NCBI RefSeq assembly: GCF_020784725.1
Contig: NZ_JAJGTZ010000026.1
Span: 1 to 64,000 of the forward strand
Direction of reading: 5' to 3'
DNA length: 64,000 nucleotides
Origin: Limosilactobacillus reuteri
Lineage (GTDB): Bacteria > Bacillota > Bacilli > Lactobacillales > Lactobacillaceae
Each line of letters starts with the position of its first letter. Within the stretch, counting starts at the first letter, position 1. Below, piece after piece: positions 1 through 8,046 of this stretch. The notes under the pieces are model-generated. The model was not told the origin of the DNA. It made no database searches and saw only the letters and a program-made list of their open reading frames with translations. Position numbers and translations under genes: made by a program.

Positions 1-1
1 T

Positions 2-1351
2 AAGGCTTACCAAGCAGTTAAAGAAGCTAAGGCATTGAACGATGATGCACAAAACAGTGATGCAGAAGATTACATCAAGGAAGGCTATGAAGCAGCTTAC
101 CAAGATGCTCAAAAAGCTTTTGATGACGCTATGGCTGCTTTGCAAAAGGCTAACGATAATGCAGCCGTTGATGTTAAGGATGCAAATGCTAAGTTAGATG
201 CTGCTAAGACTGATCTTAATAACTACTTTGTTAACGCAACTGCTACTGAGCAAAAGGCATACGATGACGCAACTGCTAAGGTAAATGACGCTCAAAAGGC
301 CCTTGAAGATGGTCAAGCTGCTACTAAGAAGGCCCAAGACGCATTCAACCAAGCTAATGAATTTGCAACAGATGCTGCTGCAGCATACAACGAATTGAAA
401 GCTGATCATGCTGAAAATGCATTAAATACTGCTCAAGGCTTATTAAACAAGGTTCAAGGCATTTATGGTCTTAACACTCCACAAGCTAATGCTGCAGAAG
501 CTCTTGTAAGTGCTCTTAAGGATTACTACCTTAACCCAACTTCCCCAGCTGATAAGACAGCAACCTTGAACAAGATTCAAGAATCACAAGATGTATTTAA
601 CAACCTTGTTAATGATGCTAATGCTGCTATGAATGCTGCAGAAACTAAGTATCAAGACGCTCAAAAGAACGCTGATGCTGCTAAGGCAGTTCTTGATCGT
701 GTAAACAACGGTGACTTTAGTGACTTCCCAACTGTTAAGGATGCCGAAGAAGCTCAAAAGCTTGCCCAAACTAATTACGACAATGCATTGGCTAACTTAA
801 AGAATGCTCAAGCTAACTTAGATACTGCTAAGGCTAACCTTGAAGCTGCTAAGAAGGCTGCTAGTGAAAAGCCGGCCGATAAGCCATCAACTGATGACCA
901 AGGCAACAAGGGCGACGACCAAGGCAACAAGCCATCAACTGATGACCAAAGTAACAAGGGCGACGACCAAGGCAACAAGCCATCAACTGATGACCAAAGT
1001 AACAAGGGCGACGACCAAGGCAACAAGCCATCAACTGATCCAAGCAAGGATGAAGACAAGACTGATTCAAAGAAGGATCAAAACACCAACACCCCTGCTA
1101 AGGATAATGGCACAGTTGTAAACGACACTAAGAAGAGTGAAGCTGCTGTTGCTGCACCAACTGACAAGAAGGCTACTGCAACAACTACTAATGTAACTCG
1201 TGCCGAATACAAGGCTGCTAATAAACAAAACAATGCTAAAGCAGAAACATTGCCACAAACTGGTAATGAAAGTGGCGTTGCTGCAGTTGCTTTAGGTGCT
1301 GCTGCTGCAATGTTTGGTCTTGGTTTAGCTGGTAAGAAACGCGAATACTAA
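2..1351 (+). CDS. LPXTG-anchored coiled-coil surface protein, 5' end cut off
   Basis: The reading frame is open from the first bases of the window, so the start and any signal peptide lie outside it. The visible part is rich in Ala, Lys, Asn, Asp and Gln in heptad-like helical repeats, followed by a hydrophilic Lys/Asp/Gln/Ser/Thr linker with 16-residue tandem repeats (nt 881-1039). It ends with LPQTG (about nt 1250), a hydrophobic stretch and a GKKREY tail, the sortase sorting signal. A TRAEYK motif lies about 20 residues before LPQTG. The product should be covalently attached to peptidoglycan by sortase A, with the helical part displayed. Its ligand cannot be read from the sequence. A TTG at nt 35 is internal, not the start. 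Sorting-signal call is firm; adhesin role is only a guess. Confidence 0.9.
   Translation, partial: KAYQAVKEAKALNDDAQNSDAEDYIKEGYEAAYQDAQKAFDDAMAALQKANDNAAVDVKDANAKLDAAKTDLNNYFVNATATEQKAYDDATAKVNDAQKALEDGQAATKKAQDAFNQANEFATDAAAAYNELKADHAENALNTAQGLLNKVQGIYGLNTPQANAAEALVSALKDYYLNPTSPADKTATLNKIQESQDVFNNLVNDANAAMNAAETKYQDAQKNADAAKAVLDRVNNGDFSDFPTVKDAEEAQKLAQTNYDNALANLKNAQANLDTAKANLEAAKKAASEKPADKPSTDDQGNKGDDQGNKPSTDDQSNKGDDQGNKPSTDDQSNKGDDQGNKPSTDPSKDEDKTDSKKDQNTNTPAKDNGTVVNDTKKSEAAVAAPTDKKATATTTNVTRAEYKAANKQNNAKAETLPQTGNESGVAAVALGAAAAMFGLGLAGKKREY
881..1039 (+). repeat. 48-bp in-frame tandem repeats in the LPXTG protein linker
   Basis: Three near-identical 48-bp units (881-928, 929-976, 977-1024) plus 15 bp of a fourth. 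Each encodes 16 residues, KPSTDDQGNKGDDQGN with a G/S change in later units. Such wall-spanning linkers often vary in copy number by slippage between strains. The repeat also creates long open frames on the other strand and in other frames, which are not genes. Confidence 0.9.
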
Positions 1352-1412
1352 TAATCATATTTTGCAATTATTAGTTTGGATTTAATTTTATAATTTGCTC
1401 GGACATACTAGA

Positions 1413-1449
1413 GGGTTGTGGCGAAGGTTTGCTTTGCCACAGCCTTTTA
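1413..1449 (+). terminator. Terminator after LPXTG gene
   Basis: GGTTGTGGC and GCCACAGCC form a 9-bp stem (one G-T pair) followed by TTTTAG. It ends transcription of the surface protein gene about 60 bp past its stop. Confidence 0.75.
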
Positions 1450-1477
1450 GTTTATATCCGAAAAGTGAGGGGAAAAT

Positions 1478-1963
1478 ATGGCTGATGTAAATAAGGCGTT
1501 AAAGCAGGCTCAAGCAACTTATGAGCAAGCTCAGCAGTCCTATGAAAAGTTTAATCAAAAGTACCGTGAAGCAAAACAAGCAGTACTTTCTGCTCAAAGT
1601 ACATTTGCCGGTGTTCAAACGATTGGCGACCGAACGACAATTGAAACAAGCACTCAATTGTTGAAAAACGTTCAAAATAATTTAGACAGAATTTCTGCTA
1701 ATCTATTGGTGGCAAAGGAAAACGTAAAAGCAGCACGTAGTAATTTGGAAAATGCTAAAAAAGCAATTGAATTAGAAGAGAAAAATCATCAACCTCTAAA
1801 ACAACCGCTTTATACTACTATTTCGACAAGCTATGGTGAAATTAAGATTACCAAGAAAAACAAGTCCAAGCCATCACAGGAAAGAGTTGAAAAAGAACTA
1901 AAAGATACTTCCGTTAAAATGACGAGAGCAGAATATCGAAAAAAATTAAACGAACACAAATAG
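1478..1963 (+). CDS. Small coiled-coil protein related to the upstream LPXTG protein, no signal or anchor
   Basis: A 161-residue hydrophilic protein with a GAGGGG ribosome site 7-8 bases before the ATG. Residues 1-110 are helical heptad-like sequence rich in Ala, Gln, Lys and Asn, similar in style to the upstream surface protein. It ends with MTRAEYRKKLNEHK, matching the TRAEYK motif that precedes LPQTG in the neighbour. It has no signal peptide, no LPXTG and no membrane segment, so it is predicted cytoplasmic or exported in an unusual way. It could be a decayed or partner version of the neighbour. No known function recognised. Confidence 0.75.
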   Translation: MADVNKALKQAQATYEQAQQSYEKFNQKYREAKQAVLSAQSTFAGVQTIGDRTTIETSTQLLKNVQNNLDRISANLLVAKENVKAARSNLENAKKAIELEEKNHQPLKQPLYTTISTSYGEIKITKKNKSKPSQERVEKELKDTSVKMTRAEYRKKLNEHK

Positions 1964-1970
1964 TATTAAA

Positions 1971-2006
1971 GAAGGACTTGCAAAACGATGAATGCAAGTC
2001 CTTTTT
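1971..2006. terminator. Bidirectional terminator between convergent genes
   Basis: AAGGACTTGC (1972-1981) pairs perfectly with GCAAGTCCTT (1994-2003), followed by TTT on the + strand and A/T-rich sequence on the other. It serves the small coiled-coil gene and the DUF2252 gene that converge here. Confidence 0.85.
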
Positions 2007-2014
2007 AATTACAG

Positions 2015-3412
2015 TTAATTTATTAGTTTTCCTTCAGCAATTGCTAATTTGAATTGTCCATAGTCTGCTGTAACTTGGTCTACATACTTTAAAGCCCAAT
2101 TTGGTAAAAGGGTATCTAGTTTCTTTTGATGTTTCAAATAACCACGAATCATTGGTGCAGTGGGGCTTTGGAAATGAGCCATCGCGAGCAAGTAAGCACA
2201 CGTTTGGCAGTAGAATTGAAAGCTTTCAAAGTCAAGCTTATTAACATTTATGGATTCTTTCATATCTCGGAACTGTCGGATGTAATAACTACGACCCCCG
2301 AAAGTGGTGCTTCCTAAAAAGCGATCAGATGAGGATTGCAGAATCCGTTGTGCTGCTACAATTCTCTGACCAGCAATGCCTCCATTTCTAATCACTTGTT
2401 GTACAGGAAGGGAGAGTAGGTTATAGCGCAATGGCATCGCTTCTTTGACTTGTAAAACGATGTGACTGTTGTCATTACCAGTGAGCAGGATCAAATAACA
2501 TCGTGTCCCGAAACTGCCAACACCGACACTGTAGCGGATAATATCGGAAATATGAAAGTTTGCTAGAAGAACCCGAACATCTTGACGAACATTTTCGCAA
2601 TATTTGTTATATCCCTTAACAATCTGTTGATAACGCACAGCACTAAGATGACGTGCACGTGGTGGATTATCCCGAAAAACAGGATGCCCTTGATTATTGA
2701 TAGTCGCCATTTTTTGAATTATTTCTTCTGAATTACTACGCTGACTTTTTTTAAGAACCTTATTAAGGACTGTTTGCATTTGCGTTGAAATATCACCAAA
2801 CGACTCAATTGCTTTTCCCATATCTTCATAAGCAAATGAAAAATAAAACAGTTGGGAAAGACTCATCTTATTGGCGCTTTTGATGGTGTGGCGGTAGGTT
2901 TTAGTAGTTAATTGGAGAAGACGATAGAGATCATTGCGATCAAAACTATTCTCTTCTCCTGCCAGCTCAGCACTAACTAATAACCGTTTCAAATCACTTT
3001 CCCAATTTCCGATCCGGGCTTCATCAAAGTCGTTAAGGCCAAAGAGAAGTTTACGTTCAGGAGAGGCGTAAAAGCCAAAATTATTTACATGGGCATCACC
3101 GCAGATAATGATAGGAAGCTTACTTTGTGCTTGCCGTTTAAGGTCATGTTCCATTAATTCGGCCGTTCCACGGAAAAATGCAAAGCGACTGGCAAGCATT
3201 CTTTGATGGCGCAAAGGAAGCAACTCGGGGATCATATTGGCTTCAGTAATCTGAATTATTTTAACAGGGTCCCGATCAACTGGAGTGAAGGTGCCTAACA
3301 TATCACTAGAGACTTCTTTTTGCTGCCGTTTACCATTATTTTCCAATTCAGCTTTAGTTTTATTGATTTGAATTTTTCGTAAGTCAAAGATATCGAGATT
3401 TGGATTAATCAA
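2015..3412 (-). CDS. DUF2252 family protein
   Basis: 465 residues from a TTG start with AAAGGA about 10 bases upstream. The family signature is the segment GDAHVNNFGFYASPERK followed by LNDFDEARIGNWESDLKRL, which resembles the catalytic loop (HxxN) and metal site (DFD) of aminoglycoside-phosphotransferase-like kinases; that relationship is family-level inference. A later segment (SVGVGSFGTRCYLILLTG) is also typical. No signal peptide or membrane segment, so it should be cytoplasmic. Substrate is unknown. It stands alone, convergent with the small coiled-coil gene and divergent from the next gene. Family assignment is good; function is not known. Confidence 0.8.
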   Translation of the reverse strand: MINPNLDIFDLRKIQINKTKAELENNGKRQQKEVSSDMLGTFTPVDRDPVKIIQITEANMIPELLPLRHQRMLASRFAFFRGTAELMEHDLKRQAQSKLPIIICGDAHVNNFGFYASPERKLLFGLNDFDEARIGNWESDLKRLLVSAELAGEENSFDRNDLYRLLQLTTKTYRHTIKSANKMSLSQLFYFSFAYEDMGKAIESFGDISTQMQTVLNKVLKKSQRSNSEEIIQKMATINNQGHPVFRDNPPRARHLSAVRYQQIVKGYNKYCENVRQDVRVLLANFHISDIIRYSVGVGSFGTRCYLILLTGNDNSHIVLQVKEAMPLRYNLLSLPVQQVIRNGGIAGQRIVAAQRILQSSSDRFLGSTTFGGRSYYIRQFRDMKESINVNKLDFESFQFYCQTCAYLLAMAHFQSPTAPMIRGYLKHQKKLDTLLPNWALKYVDQVTADYGQFKLAIAEGKLIN

Positions 3413-3555
3413 AAGTAGCGCATCCTTTCAGAAACAATACTTATGTCTCATTTTAAATCTTTTATTTTATTTGTAAATATGGTTTGATTAAGTTGATAAA
3501 TAATACTTTTCCAAATAAAATTAATATAAATGAAATTATAAGAGGAGTTGATAGA

Positions 3556-5094
3556 GTGATTATTGCAGTGGAAAATTCCCTTGCCCAACATTTGCATATT
3601 AATTCCCAGATGATTGCACCAGCTGATCTATTAGAGACAAACGTTTGGACAATTCGTGTTACTGGTGAATTTATGATTATTATGAATAACTTAATGTCGT
3701 TGCCAATTATTGTACGTTATCCTCAACGCTTTAATGACTCACGAGCTTTTATTGCGGCATTTAAGCGTGAATTCCTAAGTTTATTAGAGGTTTCGCCAAT
3801 TCCTCATGCAAAAATTCGAATGATTCGTGATGCACAATTTAGTAAAGTAGTATTTACACGCCAAATTCAGCCAGAAACTCAACAACAATTGCAGATGTAT
3901 GAGAACTTAATGATGGGGCCTAATTCAATTATTGATTGGGAAAAAGATCCGACCAATGCTGAAATTGCGCTTCAATTAGCGGAACAGACACGCATTACCA
4001 ATAAGACAACCGATCAAGAATATGTTGTAATGGATATTTTTGAAGATTATTCAGTTACGGACTTTAAGGTTGCTACTCATTCTAAACTTAATGAACATAA
4101 TCGTCGCTATCTTTACCGTTCGCTTTCAATTAACGATATCATGAATGCAACAGCGGTGGGAGAAAAGATTTTAGATGATTATCAAGGTTATCTAGAAAGT
4201 TGTGGAAAGAGCGAGAGTATTATTGATCGAGATTTAGATTGTGCTGCAGATTACATCGGTTACTGTGAGGCCTTGGGTGAATCTGTCCTTGATGATATTA
4301 CATTGGTCTATCACTATTTAATTAACTATGAAAAACTACATAATGATCGTCCCACTGACACCGGCTTTCATTCTAAAAGTGATGCCTTTCGCGAATTTGG
4401 AAAGTTTTTGCGGGCAGAAGATCTTTTCTCTAGTGAAGACTACGATTTGTTTGTTCAAGCAATTAGTCAAGGGGTAAAAGATCTCGGTTCTAAACAGCGG
4501 ATGTACCATTTACAACGGATAATTCGTGACATGCAACGTCAAGTGAGAAATCAACGCGAACATGCAATCCAATATGTTAATAAACAATATACTATTTATG
4601 TTGAGCTTAGTGATTATCATCCTAAAATGTGGCGGCGATTTACTGTCAGCGGTGATATGCGTCTAGATATGTTGTGCTTTGCAATTTTAGCAGCCTTTAA
4701 CGCGGACGGGCATCACTTATTTGAATTGCGTCAGGGAAATACGCATTATCAGTTGCCGATTCTTGATAGTGGCTTTGGTCAATCAAAAGATATTACCCAA
4801 AGTTGGGTAGGCGATTGTGATCTTGCCCATGAATATAACCTAATATATGACTTTGGTGATATGTGGAACTTTAAAATTAAGTTTGAGGAAGTAAAGCCGA
4901 AACGACTTCCAGCTCATACCAGTCCCAAAATTGTCGGCGGGTTTGGAACTGGAATCTTGGATGATATCGGAGGAGTAGAAGGACTGAGTCAAGCGGCAAA
5001 GGATGATCCGGTTATTAATGCTCCATTAAACATTTCAAAATTTAAGAATCAATGGTCTCGTCAAATTGAAAAAATACGTCACTCTTATGAATAA
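3556..5094 (+). CDS. Plasmid pRiA4b ORF-3-like domain protein with a long N-terminal extension
   Basis: Start chosen at GTG 3556 because AGAGGAG sits 8 bases upstream; an in-frame TTG at 3484 has no ribosome site. The 512-residue product has three parts. The C-terminal part (about residues 345-500) matches the pRiA4b ORF-3 / IS1096 TnpR-like fold: YTIYVELSDYHPKMWRRF, an HLFEL segment, and YNLIYDFGDMWNFKI. The middle (about 205-320) is helical and resembles a SAM-like helical bundle. The N-terminal 120 residues form an unrecognised domain. Despite the TnpR label used for this family, no recombinase motif or transposon ends are nearby. Cytoplasmic, function unknown. Confidence 0.7.
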   Translation: MIIAVENSLAQHLHINSQMIAPADLLETNVWTIRVTGEFMIIMNNLMSLPIIVRYPQRFNDSRAFIAAFKREFLSLLEVSPIPHAKIRMIRDAQFSKVVFTRQIQPETQQQLQMYENLMMGPNSIIDWEKDPTNAEIALQLAEQTRITNKTTDQEYVVMDIFEDYSVTDFKVATHSKLNEHNRRYLYRSLSINDIMNATAVGEKILDDYQGYLESCGKSESIIDRDLDCAADYIGYCEALGESVLDDITLVYHYLINYEKLHNDRPTDTGFHSKSDAFREFGKFLRAEDLFSSEDYDLFVQAISQGVKDLGSKQRMYHLQRIIRDMQRQVRNQREHAIQYVNKQYTIYVELSDYHPKMWRRFTVSGDMRLDMLCFAILAAFNADGHHLFELRQGNTHYQLPILDSGFGQSKDITQSWVGDCDLAHEYNLIYDFGDMWNFKIKFEEVKPKRLPAHTSPKIVGGFGTGILDDIGGVEGLSQAAKDDPVINAPLNISKFKNQWSRQIEKIRHSYE

Positions 5095-5144
5095 AAAGCA
5101 CTACAATAGAGAATGAAATTTATATTTAATCGAGGTCTTTAAGG

Positions 5145-6191
5145 ATGGAAAAACGCGAAAATGCTATTCCGAGAACAATGAAGGCCTGGGCAGTCACAAC
5201 TCCTGGGCCGATTGATGGTAAAAAATCACCAATCGAATTTACCGAAAAGCCTGTGCCAACTCCTAAACGGGGTGAAGTCCTTGTTAAGGTATTAACGTGT
5301 GGGGTATGTCATACAGATTTACATGTGACAGAAGGAGACTTGCCTGTTCACCATGAACACGTTACTCCTGGTCATGAGATTGTTGGTAAAGTTGTCGGCT
5401 TTGGATCAGAAACACAACGATTTAAGCTTGGTGAGCGAATTGGGATACCATGGTTCCGGCATGCTTGTGGGGTATGCAAGTTTTGTCGATCGGGTCACGA
5501 AAACCTCTGTCCCCACTCACTTTATACCGGTTGGGATCATGATGGCGGTTATGCAGAATACGTCACGGTTCCAGAAGGATTTGCATATCGGCTTCCGGAA
5601 AAGTTTGATTCTCTAGAGGCAGCTCCATTATTATGTGCAGGGATTATTGGTTATCGGGCTTTTGAGCGAGCCAATGTTCCCGCTGGTGGCCGCTTAGGGT
5701 TATATGGTTTCGGTGGCTCAGCGCACATTACGGCCCAGATTGCACTTGCACAAGGGATTGAAGTTCATGTCTTTACTCGTGGTGAGGATGCAAAGAAATT
5801 CGCCCTAGACTTAGGGTGTGCTTCTGTTCAGGGTTCCTATGACCCAGCGCCAGTGCCTTTAGACTCGTCAATCATTTTTGCGCCAGTTGGTGATATGGTA
5901 TTACCGGCCTTAGCTAGTCTAGTTCCAGGTGGGACTTTAGCATTAGCTGGTATTCATATGACTGATATTCCAACAATGAATTACCAAAAAGAAATATTCC
6001 ACGAAAAGACATTAACGAGCGTTGAGAGTAATACCCGCCGTGACGGGGAAGAATTCTTAACATTAGCCGATCGTCTCAACATTCATCCTGAAGTACACGA
6101 ATATCCGCTAGCAAAAGCTGACGAGGCATTGCGCTATGTTAAACGTGGTGATATTAAAGGAGCTTGTGTATTACGTGTTAGCGAGGACTAA
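5145..6191 (+). CDS. Zinc-binding medium-chain alcohol dehydrogenase
   Basis: 348 residues with AAGG directly upstream of the ATG and a weaker GAGG further up. Catalytic zinc ligands are visible as Cys52 in the TCGVCHTDLH motif and His77/Glu78 in PGHE; structural zinc cysteines lie in ACGVCKFCRSGHENLC. The nucleotide loop reads GFGGSA rather than the usual GxGGLG, so NAD versus NADP preference is unclear. It should oxidise or reduce a primary alcohol/aldehyde in the cytoplasm. It stands 50 bp after the previous gene and 72 bp before the cyclophilin gene. It is distinct from the 342-residue alcohol dehydrogenase at 46093. Substrate not predictable. Confidence 0.88.
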   Translation: MEKRENAIPRTMKAWAVTTPGPIDGKKSPIEFTEKPVPTPKRGEVLVKVLTCGVCHTDLHVTEGDLPVHHEHVTPGHEIVGKVVGFGSETQRFKLGERIGIPWFRHACGVCKFCRSGHENLCPHSLYTGWDHDGGYAEYVTVPEGFAYRLPEKFDSLEAAPLLCAGIIGYRAFERANVPAGGRLGLYGFGGSAHITAQIALAQGIEVHVFTRGEDAKKFALDLGCASVQGSYDPAPVPLDSSIIFAPVGDMVLPALASLVPGGTLALAGIHMTDIPTMNYQKEIFHEKTLTSVESNTRRDGEEFLTLADRLNIHPEVHEYPLAKADEALRYVKRGDIKGACVLRVSED

Positions 6192-6263
6192 TGATTGTCT
6201 TTTCCTTTTCATTCCTGCTAAGATAGTTAGAGAGGTTTAGAAGAGAAAAGAGGAGGCTTTTTT

Positions 6264-6857
6264 ATGAAATATCCCCAATTAGCATTGGATGAAGTTAAAG
6301 GACCAAAAGCAGTAATTGAAACTACAATGGGAACAATTACGGCCCAACTTTTTCCAAAATACGCACCTAAAACGGTTGAAAACTTTGTTAAATTAGCAGA
6401 GAAAAATTATTATGACGATGTGATTTTTCACCGGGTTATTCCAGATTTTATGATTCAAGGTGGCGACCCAACGGGAACTGGACGTGGTGGTGAAAGTATT
6501 TATGGTCATCCATTTGAAGACGAGTTCTCTGAAGAATTATTTAACTTCACGGGTGCTCTTTCAATGGCTAATGCTGGTCCAAATACAAATGGCAGTCAAT
6601 TTTTTATTGTCACTAATGAACATGTTCCAGAAAATATGATTGCACAAATGAAGGCCGTTGGGTATCCACAAGAGATTATTGAGTATTATGAAAAACATGG
6701 TGGTACACCGTGGCTTGACTTCCATCACACAGTATTTGGCCAAGTATTATCCGGGATGGATGTTGTCGAAAAGATCAGCAAAGTTAAGCGGGATGCGATG
6801 GATAAGCCTGAAAAAGACGTTATTATTAAAACAATTAAGATTGAAAAAGAGAAGTAA
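6264..6857 (+). CDS. Cyclophilin-type peptidyl-prolyl cis-trans isomerase
   Basis: 197 residues with AGAGGAGG upstream. The cyclophilin core is clear: ETTMGTITAQLFPKYAPKTVENF, then the catalytic FHRVIPDFMIQGGDPTGTG segment and the NGSQFFIV segment. No signal peptide, so it acts in the cytoplasm to speed prolyl bond isomerisation during folding. A short insertion (about residues 130-155) before the FGQVLSGMDVVEKI segment is common in lactobacillus versions. Followed immediately by a hairpin terminator that opens an intergenic repeat element. Confidence 0.93.
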   Translation: MKYPQLALDEVKGPKAVIETTMGTITAQLFPKYAPKTVENFVKLAEKNYYDDVIFHRVIPDFMIQGGDPTGTGRGGESIYGHPFEDEFSEELFNFTGALSMANAGPNTNGSQFFIVTNEHVPENMIAQMKAVGYPQEIIEYYEKHGGTPWLDFHHTVFGQVLSGMDVVEKISKVKRDAMDKPEKDVIIKTIKIEKEK

Positions 6858-6861
6858 TAAA

Positions 6862-7000
6862 AGGGAGCGAGACAGAAGTCACTCGTGACTTCGTTTTTCG
6901 ACGCGAAGCTAGCCTCTGGGAGCCCCCGCAAGCAACAATAGGCCTTCAACGTTTGACTTTGCCGGACGCTGAAGGCCATTGTTGTACTGCGCTGTTCGTA
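6862..7000. repeat. Structured intergenic element, probably a dispersed repeat
   Basis: Non-coding sequence between the cyclophilin and LysR genes. After the terminator it holds the 17-mer CGACGCGAAGCTAGCCT (6899-6915), found inverted at 24675-24691 in another intergenic element. A second hairpin pairs CAACAAT plus GGCCTTCA (933-948 of this kilobase) with TGAAGGCC plus ATTGTTG (6970-6984), a 15-bp stem with one bulged A. No credible open frame. Whether it is a repeat family genome-wide is inference from two copies here. Confidence 0.55.
6875..6898 (+). terminator. Terminator after the cyclophilin gene
   Basis: GAAGTCAC and GTGACTTC form an 8-bp perfect stem with a 2-base loop, then GTTTTT. 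It is the left end of a longer structured intergenic element. Confidence 0.75.
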
Positions 7001-7025
7001 TTTTATGGAAGTGACCTAACTTATA

Positions 7026-7910
7026 TCACAGCTCCTTTTTTGCAGTTAAGAGATCCCATAGTTTTTGCTTGGGTGCTGTTAATAGTTCAGTTGAACGGGT
7101 CACAGCTGAAAGACGGAATGATTGTTTTAGCGGGCTAGTAACATTTATGGAATGGATGTTATCTTCTGGTGTAATAGCCAAACCTGTTAAATAAGCAATT
7201 CCAAGATTTTCTGCAACCATGGTTTTGATAACATGAATATCAGCGGTTCGATAGATGACTTGGGGACGAAAATGAGCCAAATGGCAAATTTGCTTAAAAG
7301 CTTGCTCGTGAAAGAATTCAGTGTCAGGAACAATAAAGCGTTCATTTTTAAGCGTAGCAAAATCAATCTCCTTTTTAACGGCAAGGGGATGACGCTTACT
7401 AACGATAACCTTGAAGGGATACTCAGCCAGCTCAGTAGTTTTTAGCCCCACTTCTTTTAGGGGGTTAAGAGACCCCAGTAATGCCAAATCAAGGTTGCCG
7501 TGTTTAAGCATCTTGAGAATTTCCTTAGAACCGTGCTCAGAAGTTTCTAAGTGGCTTAAAAGGCCTTCTCGCATTAATAGCGGGGTCAATGGCGGAAAGT
7601 AGTAATTGCCGATGATGGGTGGCAATCCAAAGCGAATACTGGATGATTCAGCTTGGTTGATTTCTTGGCGAGCAACCCTTAATTCATTTAAGATAATCTC
7701 AATGTGGACGGCGAATTGCTTACCAGTCGGCGTAATATGTAATTGCTTATGGACATGATCACGAATGAAAAATGATGTGCCAAAGTCTTTTTCTAGTCGC
7801 TGGATAGCCATTGTAATTGTAGGTTGACTGACATTAAATTTGGCTGCAACTTGCGAAAAATTTTTATATTTTACTAGTGCTTGATAATATTTTAGATCGT
7901 TTAATTTCAT
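7026..7910 (-). CDS. LysR family transcriptional regulator of the malate locus
   Basis: 294 residues starting MKLNDLKYYQALVKYKNF; start set at the ATG at 7908-7910 because AGAAAGG precedes it, not at a further upstream ATG. N-terminal helix-turn-helix includes FNVSQPTITMAIQRLEKDFG; the rest is a LysR substrate-binding domain. It is divergent from the malolactic-type enzyme gene with 136 bp between, the usual layout for a LysR activator such as MleR. It is paralogous to the LysR at 14536: both share FGLPPIIG and a LGS motif. Probable co-inducer malate or another dicarboxylate, by context only. Confidence 0.85.
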   Translation of the reverse strand: MKLNDLKYYQALVKYKNFSQVAAKFNVSQPTITMAIQRLEKDFGTSFFIRDHVHKQLHITPTGKQFAVHIEIILNELRVARQEINQAESSSIRFGLPPIIGNYYFPPLTPLLMREGLLSHLETSEHGSKEILKMLKHGNLDLALLGSLNPLKEVGLKTTELAEYPFKVIVSKRHPLAVKKEIDFATLKNERFIVPDTEFFHEQAFKQICHLAHFRPQVIYRTADIHVIKTMVAENLGIAYLTGLAITPEDNIHSINVTSPLKQSFRLSAVTRSTELLTAPKQKLWDLLTAKKEL

Positions 7911-8046
7911 AATAGATACCTTTCTACCAGTGATTATAATGGGTACTATCAATTTTATTTATATCATAGCATACATTTGACTATAAACTAGCACTGGAAT
8001 TACTCTAAGAATGTTGAAACAGATAAAAGGTAAAGGATAGGCGATA

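Noticed and set aside
881-1039. CRISPR-like periodic repeat
   Set aside because: Units are tandem without spacers, in frame with a coding sequence, and encode a wall linker.
808-1070. Long open frames on the minus strand and another plus frame across the repeats
   Set aside because: They come from the 48-bp repeat being free of stops in several frames; the products are just repeat shadows with no ribosome site.
3556-5094. Mobile element call from the TnpR-like domain
   Set aside because: No inverted ends, target duplication, or second transposition gene; the domain name is historical.
6953-7138. 61-codon frame between cyclophilin and LysR
   Set aside because: It spans the hairpin element and the end of the opposite-strand LysR gene, without a ribosome site.
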